64,000 bases of DNA from Vitellaria paradoxa (lineage: Eukaryota; Streptophyta; Magnoliopsida; Ericales; Sapotaceae), in NCBI GenBank assembly GCA_019916065.1, contig CM034240.1:35763389-35827388 (forward strand), given 5' to 3'. Below, in pieces: positions 48,801-60,836 of this stretch; within the stretch, counting starts at the first letter, position 1; every line of letters starts with the position of its first letter. The notes beneath the pieces were generated by a model. That model did not search any database. It was not told the origin of the DNA and worked only from the letters and a program-made list of their open reading frames with translations. Made by a program: the position numbers and the translations under genes.

Positions 48801-50630
48801 TATTAAAATATGTAGAATTTAAGTGTACAAAAATAAAATCATAAAATATATAAGTGAAATAAATCCTATATTTTATTAGTACTAAAAAAATTGAACTAAA
48901 ATTTTACCTGGGTATAATTCACCACAGCCTTGAGAGTAGCTCCGCCCCTAATATAAACGTTCAAAATTCCAAAGCATTTTCGAAGGAGGGAGCTAGGTCG
49001 TACTTGAATGAATTTTGCGATCTAAGCTCAATGTCCAAGGAATTAATTATAATATATTACTCGGAGTATTTTCTCGCTCGAATAAAAAGACAAGGTTGTC
49101 TTCATATTTACAAATTTGAAGTCAAATGATTTAGTGCTATTTATTTAAGGAAGAATTAACTAAATATAATTTTATTAATTTTAATATGAATTTCATGGTT
49201 AATTCAAATAATTTAACATAATAGATTACGATAAATTTAAAATTATAAAAAAAATAATTATTTATAATTATTTATAATGTCGACTGCATGGCTTTATTTA
49301 TAATAATTATTAAAAATATTTTATATATTTTTACTTAAATTAACTATCTCTTCTATATTTTAATATAATTTAATCTGAAATCAATTCATTCAAAAACTAC
49401 CCATATCCGAAAGAAACCTAAAAATATGTTTGGGGGAGGGGATCCAAACATTTATTCACGTATCATTGTCATTTCCAAGCACATTTTTAACCGTAGAAAA
49501 ATCATTAAAAAAAAAAAGAACTTATTGGCTTATTTTACTTATCAATGCTACTGAGTGGTTCGACCACCCCGGTGAAATTTTAACCTCTTAGGATTACTTG
49601 GCCAAACTTACTTTTAACCTTTGACGACTTTCGAGTGAAACAAATAAAAAGGCAAAACCTTTAAAAAGGAAAAAAAGTCCACGTTAGAAGGGAAAAATTT
49701 TATTTGACGTAAGTGCATCCTTGCACGCGTGAAGTGTATTATTTTTACTTTTTAGTCAATTGTATTCACTATTGAGATGTATTATTTTCTTTTATTTCCA
49801 AACAAAATAACCAATTACAAAACCAACTAAGTTTGACTGAAACCATTATGCAAAAGTCAAATTTAAAAAAAAAATATAATTTATTTGCGTGTACATTATA
49901 TTTTGGATTATTGTATGTTACAATGATTGTATTTTACACTTAATTTCATTTTAACCCTTGTTTAGAATTCTAATTAAACTCTAAAAATTTCTATAAATTT
50001 TTATAAAATATAATTTTTTTTTACTTACGACACGAATTATAAGACTGTAATTTTTATAAATTTATACTAATTTTTATAATTCCAAACACTCTCTTAAATT
50101 TTTTTTTTACTTTAAATTATAGCAAGCAACTTTTTTGGCTCACAATTGAGTTTAATTTTAGTTCTTCAGTTAGCAATCACTAAATAAATTTAATAAAAAA
50201 ATAACATATGTCCATAGGACATGGTATTTTCAATTAATAAATTTAATAAAAATACCATATTTAACTTGATTTTATGTAAATATAAACTTTAATTATAATA
50301 ATTAAAAGTAGAGGGATTAAAATAAAATTTAATTATGCAAAGGTAATATATCCTTTATTTAACTATTTGTTTGAGTGATCAACAGTGTCATATCTTCATT
50401 AAAGCTATATTACATTAAAATATATGAAAAATTAATTAGTTTATGTAAGAATACATTAAAAGTCTATAATAATGATCATTAAAGTAGTGGAGCCGCTACT
50501 TTTTAAAGTAACAGTGTCACTAATTATAAAAAATTTCAAATAATTATTTTATTTTAATAATTTCTAATATATCATAATCTACTTATTATATTAAACTAGT
50601 CAAATTCATAATAAAATTTATATCTAAATT
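48801..50630. other. AT-rich intergenic DNA, nothing recognised
   Basis: No gene. 49915-50100 has mildly repeat-like wording (CTAAAAATTTCTATAAATTT, CCAAACACTCTC). No supported boundaries. Confidence 0.5.
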
Positions 50631-51355
50631 AATTGGGGTAAATTACACTTAAATCACTGAACATTTGAATAATTACATTTGGATCTCTTCAACATTTAAA
50701 AATTACACAAAGATCCCTTAAAACATTTGGAACACATGAACCCCTTCTGTTAGTAATACCGTTAGTATTTTTGTTGAAATTATAACGCCAGTAATTTTTT
50801 TTTTTCCAATACACCAAGTTTACCCTTTAGCACTTCAGCCTCCACTCTTCCGCTTGATATCTCCATGTCCACCACTTCAAGTTTTGACAAAACCTAACCC
50901 CAAACCCTCCATGGTTCTGCAAAGGACAATAGGCCCACCACCAGCATTCTGTTGCGCCGCCTTCTCCACCTCAACTTCCTTCTCCCTCAGCCAGCGCACC
51001 ACTAACAAAACCCTTTTAACAAACAGAGTTTCAAAGAAAAAACTGACAAAGTAGACGACCCTTCCACAAATCCCCATTTTGGGTTCTTCTCTCAACAATT
51101 CATTCTTCAGCGGTCTGATATCAAAATCGACCACCTTCTCCAATATCAAAATTGAAGATGTGAAATTTGTTGGGATGTTGTTCGGATGTCGTATCGACGA
51201 TCGCCAGATTGGTAGCTATGAAACCAAGCCTAGAGCACTGTGATAGGGGTAACTGTGTCCATATTCTGCTCGGGGAGGTCGCCGGATGTCTTGGGCTAGA
51301 ACCTGGCATTTTGATCTCTATTTCATTAAAGTTAGTTCTTCCTTCTTCTCAGCCC

Positions 51356-51390
<35 letters not shown>

Positions 51391-51540
51391 GTCTTTATTT
51401 TTTCTATTTATACTCTCTTCTGTCACTCACACAAAATAGACCCATCAATGGAAACCTCATCGCATTGGAATTTTTCATATATTGAGCACACGTTAATTAA
51501 TTTTTATTTTATTAAAAATAGGTTAGAACCAAGTTGAAGT
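50631..51540 (+). other. Repeat-like lead followed by an orphan coding-like block
   Basis: 50633-50790 has the form of dispersed plant repeats (GGGGTAAATTACACTTAAATC, GATCCCTT). 50822-51335 is GC-balanced. The ATG at 50911 opens a Ser/Thr-rich, Arg/Lys-bearing N-terminus (FSTSTSFSLSQRTTNKTLL) like an organelle transit peptide, stopping at 51053. Further open stretches follow with stops, then a (CT)15 tract at 51358-51388. It may be a decayed or captured gene fragment; I cannot name the gene. Confidence 0.3.
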
Positions 51541-51567
51541 TGGAGATATGCATGATAAGACCTATTT

Positions 51568-51949
51568 TGTTATGATCTATATTGTTAGGTCTATATGCAC
51601 CTAATAAAGATAATGAGGTTAGAGGGTTAGTATAGGGTAATTGTTAAATCCACTATAGGTCTTTTATGGGGAAAGTTTAGTGAGATTAGGGTTTATCCTA
51701 TATATATTGGTAGGTACCATCTTTTCACAATATATATACAGATAGTTCTTCCATTGATAACCATCATATATTGATTGTGATACGGAGGAAGATCAAACCC
51801 TAATAATCTAACCCTAGTTTCTACTATTAGAATTGACGTAATCACAAATAAAGTAAGGTCATAAAGCAAACAGGTATGTTTCTTTCACATTAATTTATTT
51901 TGATAGTCCTATATATTTTCACATACACATAATATTTATTTTGCTTACA
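51568..51949 (+). repeat. Probable copia LTR (about 0.37 kb)
   Basis: The sequence from TGTTATGATC (51568) or TGTTAGGTCT (51583) to CTTACA (51949) has LTR form. It has TG...CA ends, a TATATATA-rich promoter-like part at 51700-51735, and a primer-binding site two bases downstream. No second copy is seen in the window. Confidence 0.55.
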
Positions 51950-51951
51950 TG

Positions 51952-51964
51952 TGGTATCATAGCC
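51952..51964 (+). other. Primer-binding site (initiator Met tRNA)
   Basis: TGGTATCATAGCC matches 12 of 13 bases of the standard plant copia site TGGTATCAGAGCC and follows the LTR end by two bases. Confidence 0.65.
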
Positions 51965-52538
51965 TAATAAATGTGGATTAGAAATCCAATTCGTAAACAT
52001 TTTTATTATTTTGGCATATAAAAATGTACATAGATTTATCTGAAAACTTGATTTTAATTTTTGTTTGATTTCGTTATTGTTTGATTTCATTTTGCTTTAG
52101 ATCTAATTTTCTATTTTGGATATTATTTTTTTGAATTTAATTCTTTAAAAAATCTAAAATTTTTAGATTAAATCAAAAATAATTTTAAAATTATTTTGAG
52201 TAATTTGTGTACAAAAGTTGCACAGAATTAATTTTTTTTGGTCAAATATCTGAACCCTCGCTGCGGACTTGGTAGCCTGCCTTTGACCCAAATATTTCAA
52301 TAGCCTTCAAAGCCCTTTTTGTTTCAACAGCAAGCTGCAGGCAAAATTCACATAATATATATATTTTGTGAGCATCTTTTCATCAAATCCAGTCTTGTTT
52401 CACTGCCATTCTTGATGTTTTGGTTGGATTTTGTCTATTAGTGTCGGTGATTAAATGGGTTTATTCCATACTGTGCAAATACGGAATTAGCTTATGGCAA
52501 TATTTGTTATCCAGCTGTGAAAGAATTAAATTTAATAG

Positions 52539-52571
<33 letters not shown>

Positions 52572-52735
52572 TTGATAGTTTTGTTTTGCAGACTGGAAGC
52601 AATTTGTAGTTTAATTCAAACAATATCCTGGATTGTGTGGTTTGTTAATCTACACGTTGCTAGATCCATGAACTTCCAGGATTTTGTTTCCTAAACCTTG
52701 CTTGCATAGCAAAGCTAGCTTTAAAAGGAAACTTC

Positions 52736-52780
<45 letters not shown>

Positions 52781-52888
52781 GTGTTGACAACCATCTAGTG
52801 AAACTCTAAACCATAATGAGCTACTAGAACCATGATAATTCTAAAAGAATCGCTAGATGAAACTGGGAAAAAAAAAAAAAAAAAAAAA
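51965..52888. other. Degenerate internal sequence with long poly-A tracts
   Basis: No gene readable. It contains an (AT)n run at about 52541-52562, an unbroken 40-base A run at 52739-52778 and a second A run at 52868-52889. Confidence 0.5.
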
Positions 52889-52889
52889 A

Positions 52890-53757
52890 CTCATTAAAGT
52901 CAATGCCCATTTGTAGCCAATAGGCTTTTAGCCAATTAAAAGGTTAACCGATTACCACACACCATTGTGTGCCATAGATGACATCTTATTTGTTATAGCA
53001 TCCATCCAAATGCTAGACTATGACTCAAAAGTAGCACCAGTATAAGTCACTGGATCAATCATAAGATCTACATCATAATCACTTTCATCGAGATAAACAA
53101 AGAACTCATTTGATGAATTTTCTTATAGATATTTGTAAAATAAGATTAAGAGTATCAATAGAAATAGGATTAGGTGCAACAAGATCATGAGCATTAATAG
53201 GAATAGTATCATAAATCCTCAGCTGCTCATAATCATTTTCCCCTACAAGTGTAGACAAAACAAATATCTAAATTTTGAGCAATGAAACAAGCATTACCAC
53301 ATTACTCTCATCTTCATCAATCTTTTGTCAAAGGTTTAAATAGTTGTATCAAGCTTTAAATAAAAAAAAAAATAGTAGTCTGAGACTTAAAAATCTCATA
53401 CCCAGTGTAGGAGAGTAGATCTGTACTTCCTAGAATGAGGTAGATATTTATGAAGAAACAATGAGTAGTTCCAGGGTCAATTTTCCCTTCAGAATGATTA
53501 TATATATTAATCTTTGTGTGACCCCAAATACAGTGATAGTTAAGGATAGACTATCTACTAGCCCATATTTCAGAAGGTGTTTTAGGAATAAAATTATCGA
53601 AAACTCTATTAAAAAAAAATAAAAGATAGATTTCATGGTATCGCCCAAAAAATATTAAGACAAGTTTCACTAACTCATCATATTCCTCATTAAGTTTTTA
53701 AGGGTGCAATTACGTCTTTTGACTACATCATGTTATTCAAGATTACCAACATGATAT
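52890..53757 (-). pseudogene. Ty1-copia pol relic: integrase end to start of RT
   Basis: On the minus strand from 53757, interrupted by many stops and shifts, I read a decayed ERRNRTL-like integrase motif (VVKRRNCTLKNLMRNMM, about 53670-53735) and FxGDTMKSIFYF. Then come the PKTPSEIWASR and GHTKINIYN segments (counterpart of PKTPFELWTGRKP and the WGCPAxVRxYNP region), and TGYEIF (counterpart of KGYRFY). The WMDAITNKMSSMAHNGVW and KPIGYKW segments at 52905-53000 are the usual start of copia reverse transcriptase. The order is correct for copia pol. There is no open frame, so this is an old, dead copy. It runs opposite to the LTR at 51568-51949. Confidence 0.82.
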
Positions 53758-54540
53758 AAAATCAAAATTTTACTCTACCTTATTATAAAATCACATACTT
53801 GATTATTGTATCACATGTCATACCAATTACTCAAATAAAGTGAAAATGTACATAAAAAACAAATGAAAAAAAAAAAAGACGGTAAATATTTAAGCACAAA
53901 AAACCTATAATTATTGCAACTCAATTTAATACATGTATTTTAAGATCTATATTATATATATACTAGCAAATAACCCTTGCTTATAGTACTTTTCAACTAA
54001 ACTTAAAAATGTACATATTTAAAAATTCAAATATGTTGGTGCACTTTTTCTTTTCAAAAATCTAAAATAAATTTTCTTTTCAAAAACCCTAAATTTTGTA
54101 TTTCCCCTTGCAAGTCTTCAAATATTATTATTAAATTCAACTCAATGGTCTATTAAAATATGAAGTGATTTAAATATTAGGTGAAAGTTTGAGAAGAAGA
54201 TTTGGTTTGCAAAAGATCTTAGCTATTCGCTGAAAAATAATAATTCTAATGAGATTAATGAATCGAATTAATTATGTTGTAAGTTCAACTTAATTTAGGA
54301 GATGTTTGGTTTACGAAATTTTATCAAAAGCTATTAAATTTCTTTAATCAAATTTCACTATGTATTATTTTTACACATAATTTTTTTAGCCGTCCAAACA
54401 CTCTCTTAATCTTAATTTATTAATAATTTAAAATCATTTTTACAATCTGATAATACTAAAATTGTAAATCTTAATGAGTCATACATTACAAATTCATTTC
54501 AAACATTTTACATGTTTAATTAATCTACTCAACTTTTCTT
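53758..54540. other. AT-rich intergenic DNA, nothing recognised
   Basis: No gene or repeat boundary seen; A-runs near 53865. Confidence 0.5.
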
Positions 54541-54559
54541 TCACGGCATCATAGAACAC

Positions 54560-55065
54560 TATGTGGGTAGTTTACCCAAAGCACTAGGTTCTGCGGCAGC
54601 ACCATCAAGATCCGCTACCGGCTACATTTTAATCCACTCCATGGACCCTCGCCAGCAGATCGGAGTCACGTGTCTACTGGTGACTGAACGACCCTGTCGT
54701 CCTACCAGTAGTCGCCATCAAACGCCCCATGCATCGCCGCAGAGACAGCAACCCCCAGATGGAATTCCCAGCTCAACGGGGCCCACTCATTGCCCCCTTG
54801 ATGTGGACAGACGTGCTGCGTGGCGTAATGGTGAGGGTAAGTTTAATGGCTGTACAGTGAAGATGGGTCCCGCCGTTGAAAACTCCATGACACGGCTATT
54901 GTGATTGTGCAGTAGCTTGAGTGGGGCGCGGATTGGCGTTGGGTGGCAGTATTTGGATGGGCAAATTGAAGGGTGATAATCACACGTAAGGTTGCAATCT
55001 GTGGGCCCACGATTGGCCCGTATACATACAGTTTGCCACGTCTTTGTATAGTCAACTTGCTGAAG
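54560..55065. other. Orphan GC-rich island
   Basis: About 500 bp much richer in G+C than either flank. The longest frame (54563-54904, 113 codons from a GTG) is Pro/Arg/Ser-rich without a recognisable domain; the reverse frame at 54843-55055 likewise. The block contains CACGTG (about 54666), two GGGCCCAC motifs (about 54778 and 55001) and GCCACGTC, which are common in plant promoters. No gene follows on either side within about 1 kb. It may be a promoter relic, a pseudogene fragment or a CpG-rich repeat. Confidence 0.35.
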
Positions 55066-55096
55066 GCTAATTGTATACCAATAAAATAATAATTAA

Positions 55097-55244
55097 GGAA
55101 GTGTTTAGAGTGGTAAAAAATGAGATAAAATAAAATAATTTAAAATAATTTATGAGTTTTGAATTTGTGTAATAAGATAAATAGTTAATAAATTTTAAAT
55201 ATTTTTAAAATTTTTTAGCATTTTCTATTTCACCGAACGTACCC
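55097..55244. mobile_element. Small MITE with TAA target duplication
   Basis: A 148-bp element with left end GGAAGTGTTTAGAGTGGTAA and reversed right end GGGTACGTTCGGTGAAATAG. TAA flanks it at 55094-55096 and 55245-55247. Same size class and end type as 54-211, with shared interior wording (ATGAGATAAAA, AGATAAATAG). Confidence 0.6.
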
Positions 55245-55247
55245 TAA

Positions 55248-55655
55248 ATTAAAAAAAAAAACAAAGCAAGGGTCAAAGAGAAATACTACTACTTACCAAA
55301 AAAATAAAAAAAAAAGGGAGAGAGAAATACTACCACCATCGGCTAAGGTATTAAGTTGAAGCTATCTTATTTTTTCTAATATATATATATATATATATAA
55401 ATGAAAATAAAATAAATTGTAAATAATATTTTTCTTTAATTTAACAAAGAAAAATTTTGTTTTCTTAAGATAGAATCAAGCGTGAATTAGGTTGGATTAA
55501 CATCAAACATAGTCAATTTAATTTTTTTATCCAAAATTTAGTGAATCAACCTAATTTTTTATTGAGTTGTGTCACATCCAAAAATTTGCCAAATTGAAAA
55601 GTGAAAGAAATTGACTCAAAACAAAACCAAAATCTATATACACATGAATTAATCC
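55248..55655. other. Intergenic, AT-rich
   Basis: Contains an (AT)n run at about 55379-55399. Nothing else recognised. Confidence 0.5.
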
Positions 55656-56010
55656 AACTCAAACACTTTGTTTAAAATGATAAATTTGATGAGATTTAAT
55701 TTTATTTAGCAAGAATTTATATCAATTCTTATATATATATTTTTTTGGTAAGTTCAATTCTTATATTTGAAACTAGAATAAGATTTTATGAGTTAAATTT
55801 AACTTCATTTCATGACTAATTTATGGATCATTTGAAACCTAACTTAAAACAATATAATTTAATGAAAATTTATTCCTTTCTTAATTCATCTAAATAAATA
55901 AACAAATTTATTTTCGTTTATCATATTTACCATATTTTTTTATTTCTTTAACATGTTCAAATTTGGTATTTCTATTAAATTAATTCAATTCAATTCTTAA
56001 ATTTAAATAT
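55656..56010 (-). mobile_element. Truncated reverse copy of the 400-bp Tourist-like MITE
   Basis: Reading the minus strand, segments correspond to the elements at 2668-3067 and 56908-57292 (ATGGTAAATATGATAAACG, AATAAATTTGTTTATTTATT). The plus strand starts with CACTTTGTTTAAAATGATAA, the counterpart of the right terminus, but no matching other terminus is visible. Confidence 0.5.
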
Positions 56011-56136
56011 AAAAATAAAAATAGTTAATCTATTTTAATATTACATAGCTTGCCAACTAATTAAAACAATGAAAAATTATTCTATTATAATATTATTTAA
56101 TTTTACAACCAAATAAATGAATTAGTATAGTCATTC

Positions 56137-56725
56137 TTTTTTTTTTAATTGAAAAGGTAATTGTATTAATAATATTAAAAATTTACAAAATTACATCCAT
56201 CAAGAGTATACCCTATTCGTCCGTATAGGCTAGACAAACAAAGGAGTTACAAATCACGCTAAATACAACAAGTTAGAGAACATAACTAGTCATTAGATTG
56301 AACTTACAACTATTCACACTCTCCTCAATACAACACTTTTTAGTAAAAATTGTTGAAATTTCTATCTATTGATAATGCTTTCTTGTAAATTCTCTGTGAG
56401 AAAGGAACCTTTTGAAGTGACATAAATCTCCCTCGAATAGTTTCAATAATGTTACTCAGTACTATCTTCTTATTTGTGCATTTATTTCTTAATATCCTGC
56501 AATTTCTTTCATTTTAAATCACATAAATTGCAGCTGCTAAGACTAATATACCAGCAGTTGCTCTTAATTCCTTATCTTTGAACTCCTATACAGCCCAACT
56601 GATAGTATTATCTATATCTCCCCTCGGCCAATGCATGTTTACCTTACCTATAAAATTTTTCCAAATTTGGCATGTAAAACTACAATAAAAAAACAGGCGA
56701 TCAATGTTCTCGTGTAATAAGTGTA
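56137..56725 (-). pseudogene. LINE retrotransposon 3' relic (RT zinc-binding region)
   Basis: On the minus strand I read HIDRLFFYCSFTCQIWKNF, then HWPRGDIDNTISWAV and LAAAIYVI*NERNCRI, with in-frame stops. These match the pattern of the zf-RVT region that follows reverse transcriptase in plant L1-like LINEs (E..DHLFF.C.FT..IW, then LAA.IY.IW.ERN.R). A ten-base T run on the plus strand at 56137-56146 corresponds to the poly-A tail, so the copy is 5'-truncated, as LINEs usually are. It is dead by stops. Confidence 0.75.
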
Positions 56726-56907
56726 TGTTTGGAGTGTTAAATTTCTTTAAAAATCTCTAATTTTCTCAAAATGTTTTTAATTTTTTCTAGCTTTTTCTCA
56801 CACTTTTTGAAAAACATATTAAACAATCAACAATTCATAATTTTTTTAACAACTTTTGAATTTTTTGGGCAAAATTTAGGACTTAAATATGCTCAAATAT
56901 AACTTAA

Positions 56908-57292
56908 CACTCCGTTTGAAAAGATTTTTATCGTAGAATTGATTTGATAAATAAAATTGTGTTTGAAACACATATTTGAATTTATGAATTGAATTAATTT
57001 AAGAGAAATACTAAATTTGGCCCTATTAGTTACAAATAAAAAATATGATAAATATGGTATTGGAAATAAATTTATTTACTTACTTAAATGATTTATGAAA
57101 AGAATGAAATATCATCAAATGCTAATTTTGGATTAGATTTCAAATGATATAGAAATTTTAATATTTAAAATATGAAATATTGAGATTAAATTTATCTCAT
57201 AAAATTTCATTTTGATTTCAAACCTAGGAATTGATAAGAATTCTTACTAAACAAAATCAATTCTAACCAAATTCACCATTCCAAATAGAGGG
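56908..57292 (+). mobile_element. Tourist-like MITE, 385 bp, TAA target duplication
   Basis: Left end CACTCCGTTTGAAAAG and reversed right end CCCTCTATTTGGAATGG. TAA flanks it at 56905-56907 and 57293-57295. The interior matches 2668-3067 in order (GAATTAATTTAAGAGAAATA, ATGATAAATATGGTA, AATAAATTTATTTACTTA, ATTCACCATTCC). Non-coding. Confidence 0.7.
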
Positions 57293-57295
57293 TAA

Positions 57296-58170
57296 GTGCT
57301 TAAAAAAAAAAAAAAGGAGAGGACAAATGATGACTTTTAATTGGAGTTGCTTTTAGGTTATGTTTTGATTATGAATTTGTGAAAAGAAAGGGAAAATAAA
57401 AGAAAAATAATAGGAATACAAAATAAAGTGAGAAACTCAAATTTATTTCATTTCTTTATTGAGTTAAAAAAATGAAATCAAAATAAATAGATATTTATCA
57501 ATAAAGTCTAATTTTTATTTGGTTAAGTGCATAAAATTGTATAAATTATTAATTTTATTTTTTCTTTATTTTTTTTTCCTCCGTGAATTTAAGCTGCAAA
57601 CATAGCATTAGATATATTTATCAGTGTCAGAAGAATTTACTAGGAGTAGAGCCAAAGGTAGCTCGGGCACTCAGTGGCGCCATTAAAAATTAATTCCACT
57701 AAAATGAAGAAATGCTATAATCTAAAAAGAAAGAAAAAAAAAAAAAAAAAAAGCAACGAAACATAGCAGATGGGTTTGGTTGAATGAGTTGGGGGGGGGG
57801 GGGTGTGTGTGTGGAATATTTCAATTTTGTCAGTGGATGAGTTCCCTGCCATGGGGCACGCATTTTCGAAATTCCTGGTGGAGACAAAGTCAGATCTACT
57901 AACAACAAGAAACTCCTCTCACCTTTTTAATTGCTATGCTTGTCAGATTAATTCTAGACCACGTGTCAAATATGAAGGTAATTGTCTTAAGGTTTCAAGC
58001 AACATCCGGCCAATTTTCAGGCCCTTCCTGTATTTACTGAAAAAATAGTTAGTGCTTGTTTGATTAAAAACTTTTATTCAAAAAATAACTTAAAATAATG
58101 TGAAGTATTAAAGACGTATCATTTTAAAAAAAAATATTTAAAAAATTATAATTACAGTATTATCATTCAG
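57296..58170. other. Intergenic with G run and GT repeat
   Basis: A 13-base G run with (TG)n follows at about 57791-57812, and an A run lies at about 57733-57752. 57820-58048 is open for 81 codons but shows no recognisable family. Confidence 0.45.
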
Positions 58171-59282
58171 GGGTAGATCTATCATAGGACTGCTTTGGAT
58201 TATAATTCAAATAGTTTGCTCTCAATTTTTTATTTTTTAATGTGATCCACTCTAAATTTTTTTATCCAGTCTGCACTATCTTTAAAGTTTTTGTTTAGTC
58301 TAAATTTTTGTGACGCAAACCACTCTATGTTTAAAACCTTTGTTCAGTTCAGACGAATCTCAAATATAGGGTTCACCCTACTATCATTCTTACATTATTC
58401 TAATTTTTTCATTTTTTAACATTTATTTTTATTGAATAACATTTTGCAATGGATCTCACCCATTAAAACTAAATATTTAATATGGAATTTGAAATTGAAA
58501 TAAAATTAGGAAAATAAAAAAGTTTTGTTCGAACTCTTAGATTAGTTAATTAACACAATGAATACAATCTTCCTCCTGGTTTAAGGTTTTAGGTCTTTCT
58601 AGAAATAATTTGAAGCAAACAATGGCCAATGGAGGGGCTAGCAAGGTTAGGTATGCTTTCCCCAAAGTTTCTAAATTTTTGCTAACATCCCATTTACAGG
58701 GTTTTCAATATCTATACAAACAATAATGTGTATATGATGGTCTCCTTAAAATTTAAGAAATTTAGGCTTAATGCCTCCCAACAAAACTCTTGATTCGCTA
58801 TTTGGGAGTATCCTTTCTCTAGCTATTTGCTAGCTTTTAGGTTTTTGAAGACTTTTAATTTCATGCATGCTTCCTCAACTTATAACTTCCTTTCTTCTGT
58901 AATTTGTTTTATTTTATTTTTATTGTTTTTAAAAAAATGAGTATATTAATTATTTTATTACACCATTTCGGTCAACACGATCACCATTGACATCGTGCCA
59001 AGATGAACATCTTTTATTTTTACTGCTGTTGTTATTTTATTTATTTTTATTGAAAAAAAATAATCTCAAATTATATGTTATCACAAAAATGATAGGGAAG
59101 TGACTCAGACACCCGTGATCTCGTATCAACACGAGATGTCACATACCAATTCAATTATTAATTTATTAAGATGGTAATGGAATCCATAAGAATACTTAAT
59201 TTTGGAAATACCAAGAGATTGGCAGACAAAGCTTAGATCACTGGCCAATAGGAAAAGTAGATATAGGACCAGCTATTACAAG
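58171..59282. other. Repeat fragments, no gene
   Basis: 58176-58395 resembles the right third of the element at 3928-5160. The remainder is AT-rich and unassigned. Confidence 0.4.
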
Positions 59283-59446
59283 CAATGGTACGTTTTTGTC
59301 CACAAATCACACGAGAAGCAAATAGCAATTTGAAGAAGAACAAAGGATCATAACCCACTATAACAATGGTACGTTTTTGTCCACAAATCACACAAGAGAA
59401 GCAAAAAGCAATTTGAAGAAGAACAAAGGATCATAACCCACCATAA
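59283..59446. repeat. Tandem duplication, 2 x about 82 bp
   Basis: The unit beginning CAATGGTACGTTTTTGTCCA at 59283-59363 is repeated at 59364-59446 with a 2-bp insertion (CACAAGAGAAG versus CACGAGAAG) and three or four substitutions. High identity implies a fairly recent duplication. Confidence 0.9.
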
Positions 59447-60836
59447 CATGATTGCTTTATTGATAAAAAAAAAGACAAAAAAAAGAAAAAATAAAAGATA
59501 GTTGGCTTAGCAATTCTTCTCAGGATTACTATTAATTTATAGCTTTTGTATACGATGATGGTGAAATTTTGTGGTCCTTGATCCGGGCCTTCAACAACTT
59601 GATTCGCTGGAAATAATGAAAATCTCTTCGCTGTGAATACCGGTGTGACACCTGCCAAATGCTCTCCAATACTTAAGATAGAAACAATATCGAGAAAATA
59701 ATTTGGCAAAGTAGCAGTAAGGTAAAAATTAGATACCTGGGAAGGTGATTTCGTCTCTTATTTATAAGGATGTTTTGTAGACTTGAGAATGAGGCCAAAT
59801 TGAAAATCTTTCCTGATCTACCGAGATTTCCTTATTTAGATAAGGAAATCATCATATTCACATCAATCAATTAATTTTAACCTAATTCTGTACAAACTTA
59901 TTCTAGCTATTTTGGTGAAAATCACCGCATTGTGATTTTCGAATTCGTATATTTATGTTTTCATGCTTGGCTCATCACCCAATCGATCTGCTGCCTAGAT
60001 TAGGGAGCTCGGCTCAAGTTTGTCTGACCTCCACAACTCGGAATGTTAGTTTGTATTCCTCCGAGGGGCCTTTTTGTCATTTTAATCAAGTACGGAAATC
60101 TCCCTCATCAGTTGCCCTCGATTTCCTAGGTATCCTAGCAGACCTGGGGGAATCTGATGGTTAAGCACTATTCGAGCCACGTGCACATTTAATGCGTGTC
60201 AACTGTCATTATTACGCCAGCAAGTGGTGCAGTTGTGGCTTTCTGCTTTGCTACCATGCGTCAATTCAGAATTCGTTCCTTATGCGTTTGGCAACTCGAC
60301 TCCTTTGATGTCTGCCAAGTAGCCCCATCTGAACTGTATATTTCAAAATGGTTTTCTTATTAGTTACATTTTCCCTTACATCTCCACACCTTTTCCATTA
60401 ACTAATCAATTACCAAAAATTAGATCAGATTTTGCAATTTTTCCTTTTGCGGTACCTCGATGTGATATGAGTGTGAAAGAGGTTCAAGAATCAGTTTTTT
60501 TTTTTTTTTTTTTTTTTTTTCTATAAGAGCTAAAATAACTTATTTTGGCTTTTTTTACCCGCTTAAGCTTGCTTGCCATATCTAAGCTTTGAATTCCAGT
60601 ATTCTTGCCTTTTTTTCCTGGTATGCCTTTTCTTGCTCCATCTTATTATTGCTTCTATTTCTTTTTTATTTTATGCTTTGGTTCCTCATCTATTGTTTGT
60701 GGTTTTATTAGAGAGAGAATAAGCTTCCTGACACCGTAGGATTTATAAATATCTCGTATTTCATAGATCCATTTGCACCCTTCTTATTTTTTAATACTAC
60801 CATTATAAATTACAAACCCTAGTTGCTACTGAGAAC
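59447..60836. other. GC-balanced non-coding region 5' of the transposon gene relic
   Basis: 59960-60360 is less AT-rich, with CACGTG at 60179 and a TTTAATGCGTGTCAACTGTC stretch, and may be the 5' regulatory part of the element at 60837. A 26-base T run is at 60495-60520. The minus frame at 59431-59709 (FSLFPANQVVEGPDQGPQNF) is protein-like but unrecognised. Confidence 0.35.

Noticed and set aside
51790..51815. AAACCCTAA and AACCCTAG wording resembling plant telomere repeats
   Set aside because: Only isolated single units within an LTR; not a telomeric array.
59431..59709. 92-codon reverse ORF with FSLFPANQVVEGPDQGPQNF
   Set aside because: Looks protein-like and has a reverse AATAAA nearby, but I cannot assign a family or find upstream exons; kept only as a note.
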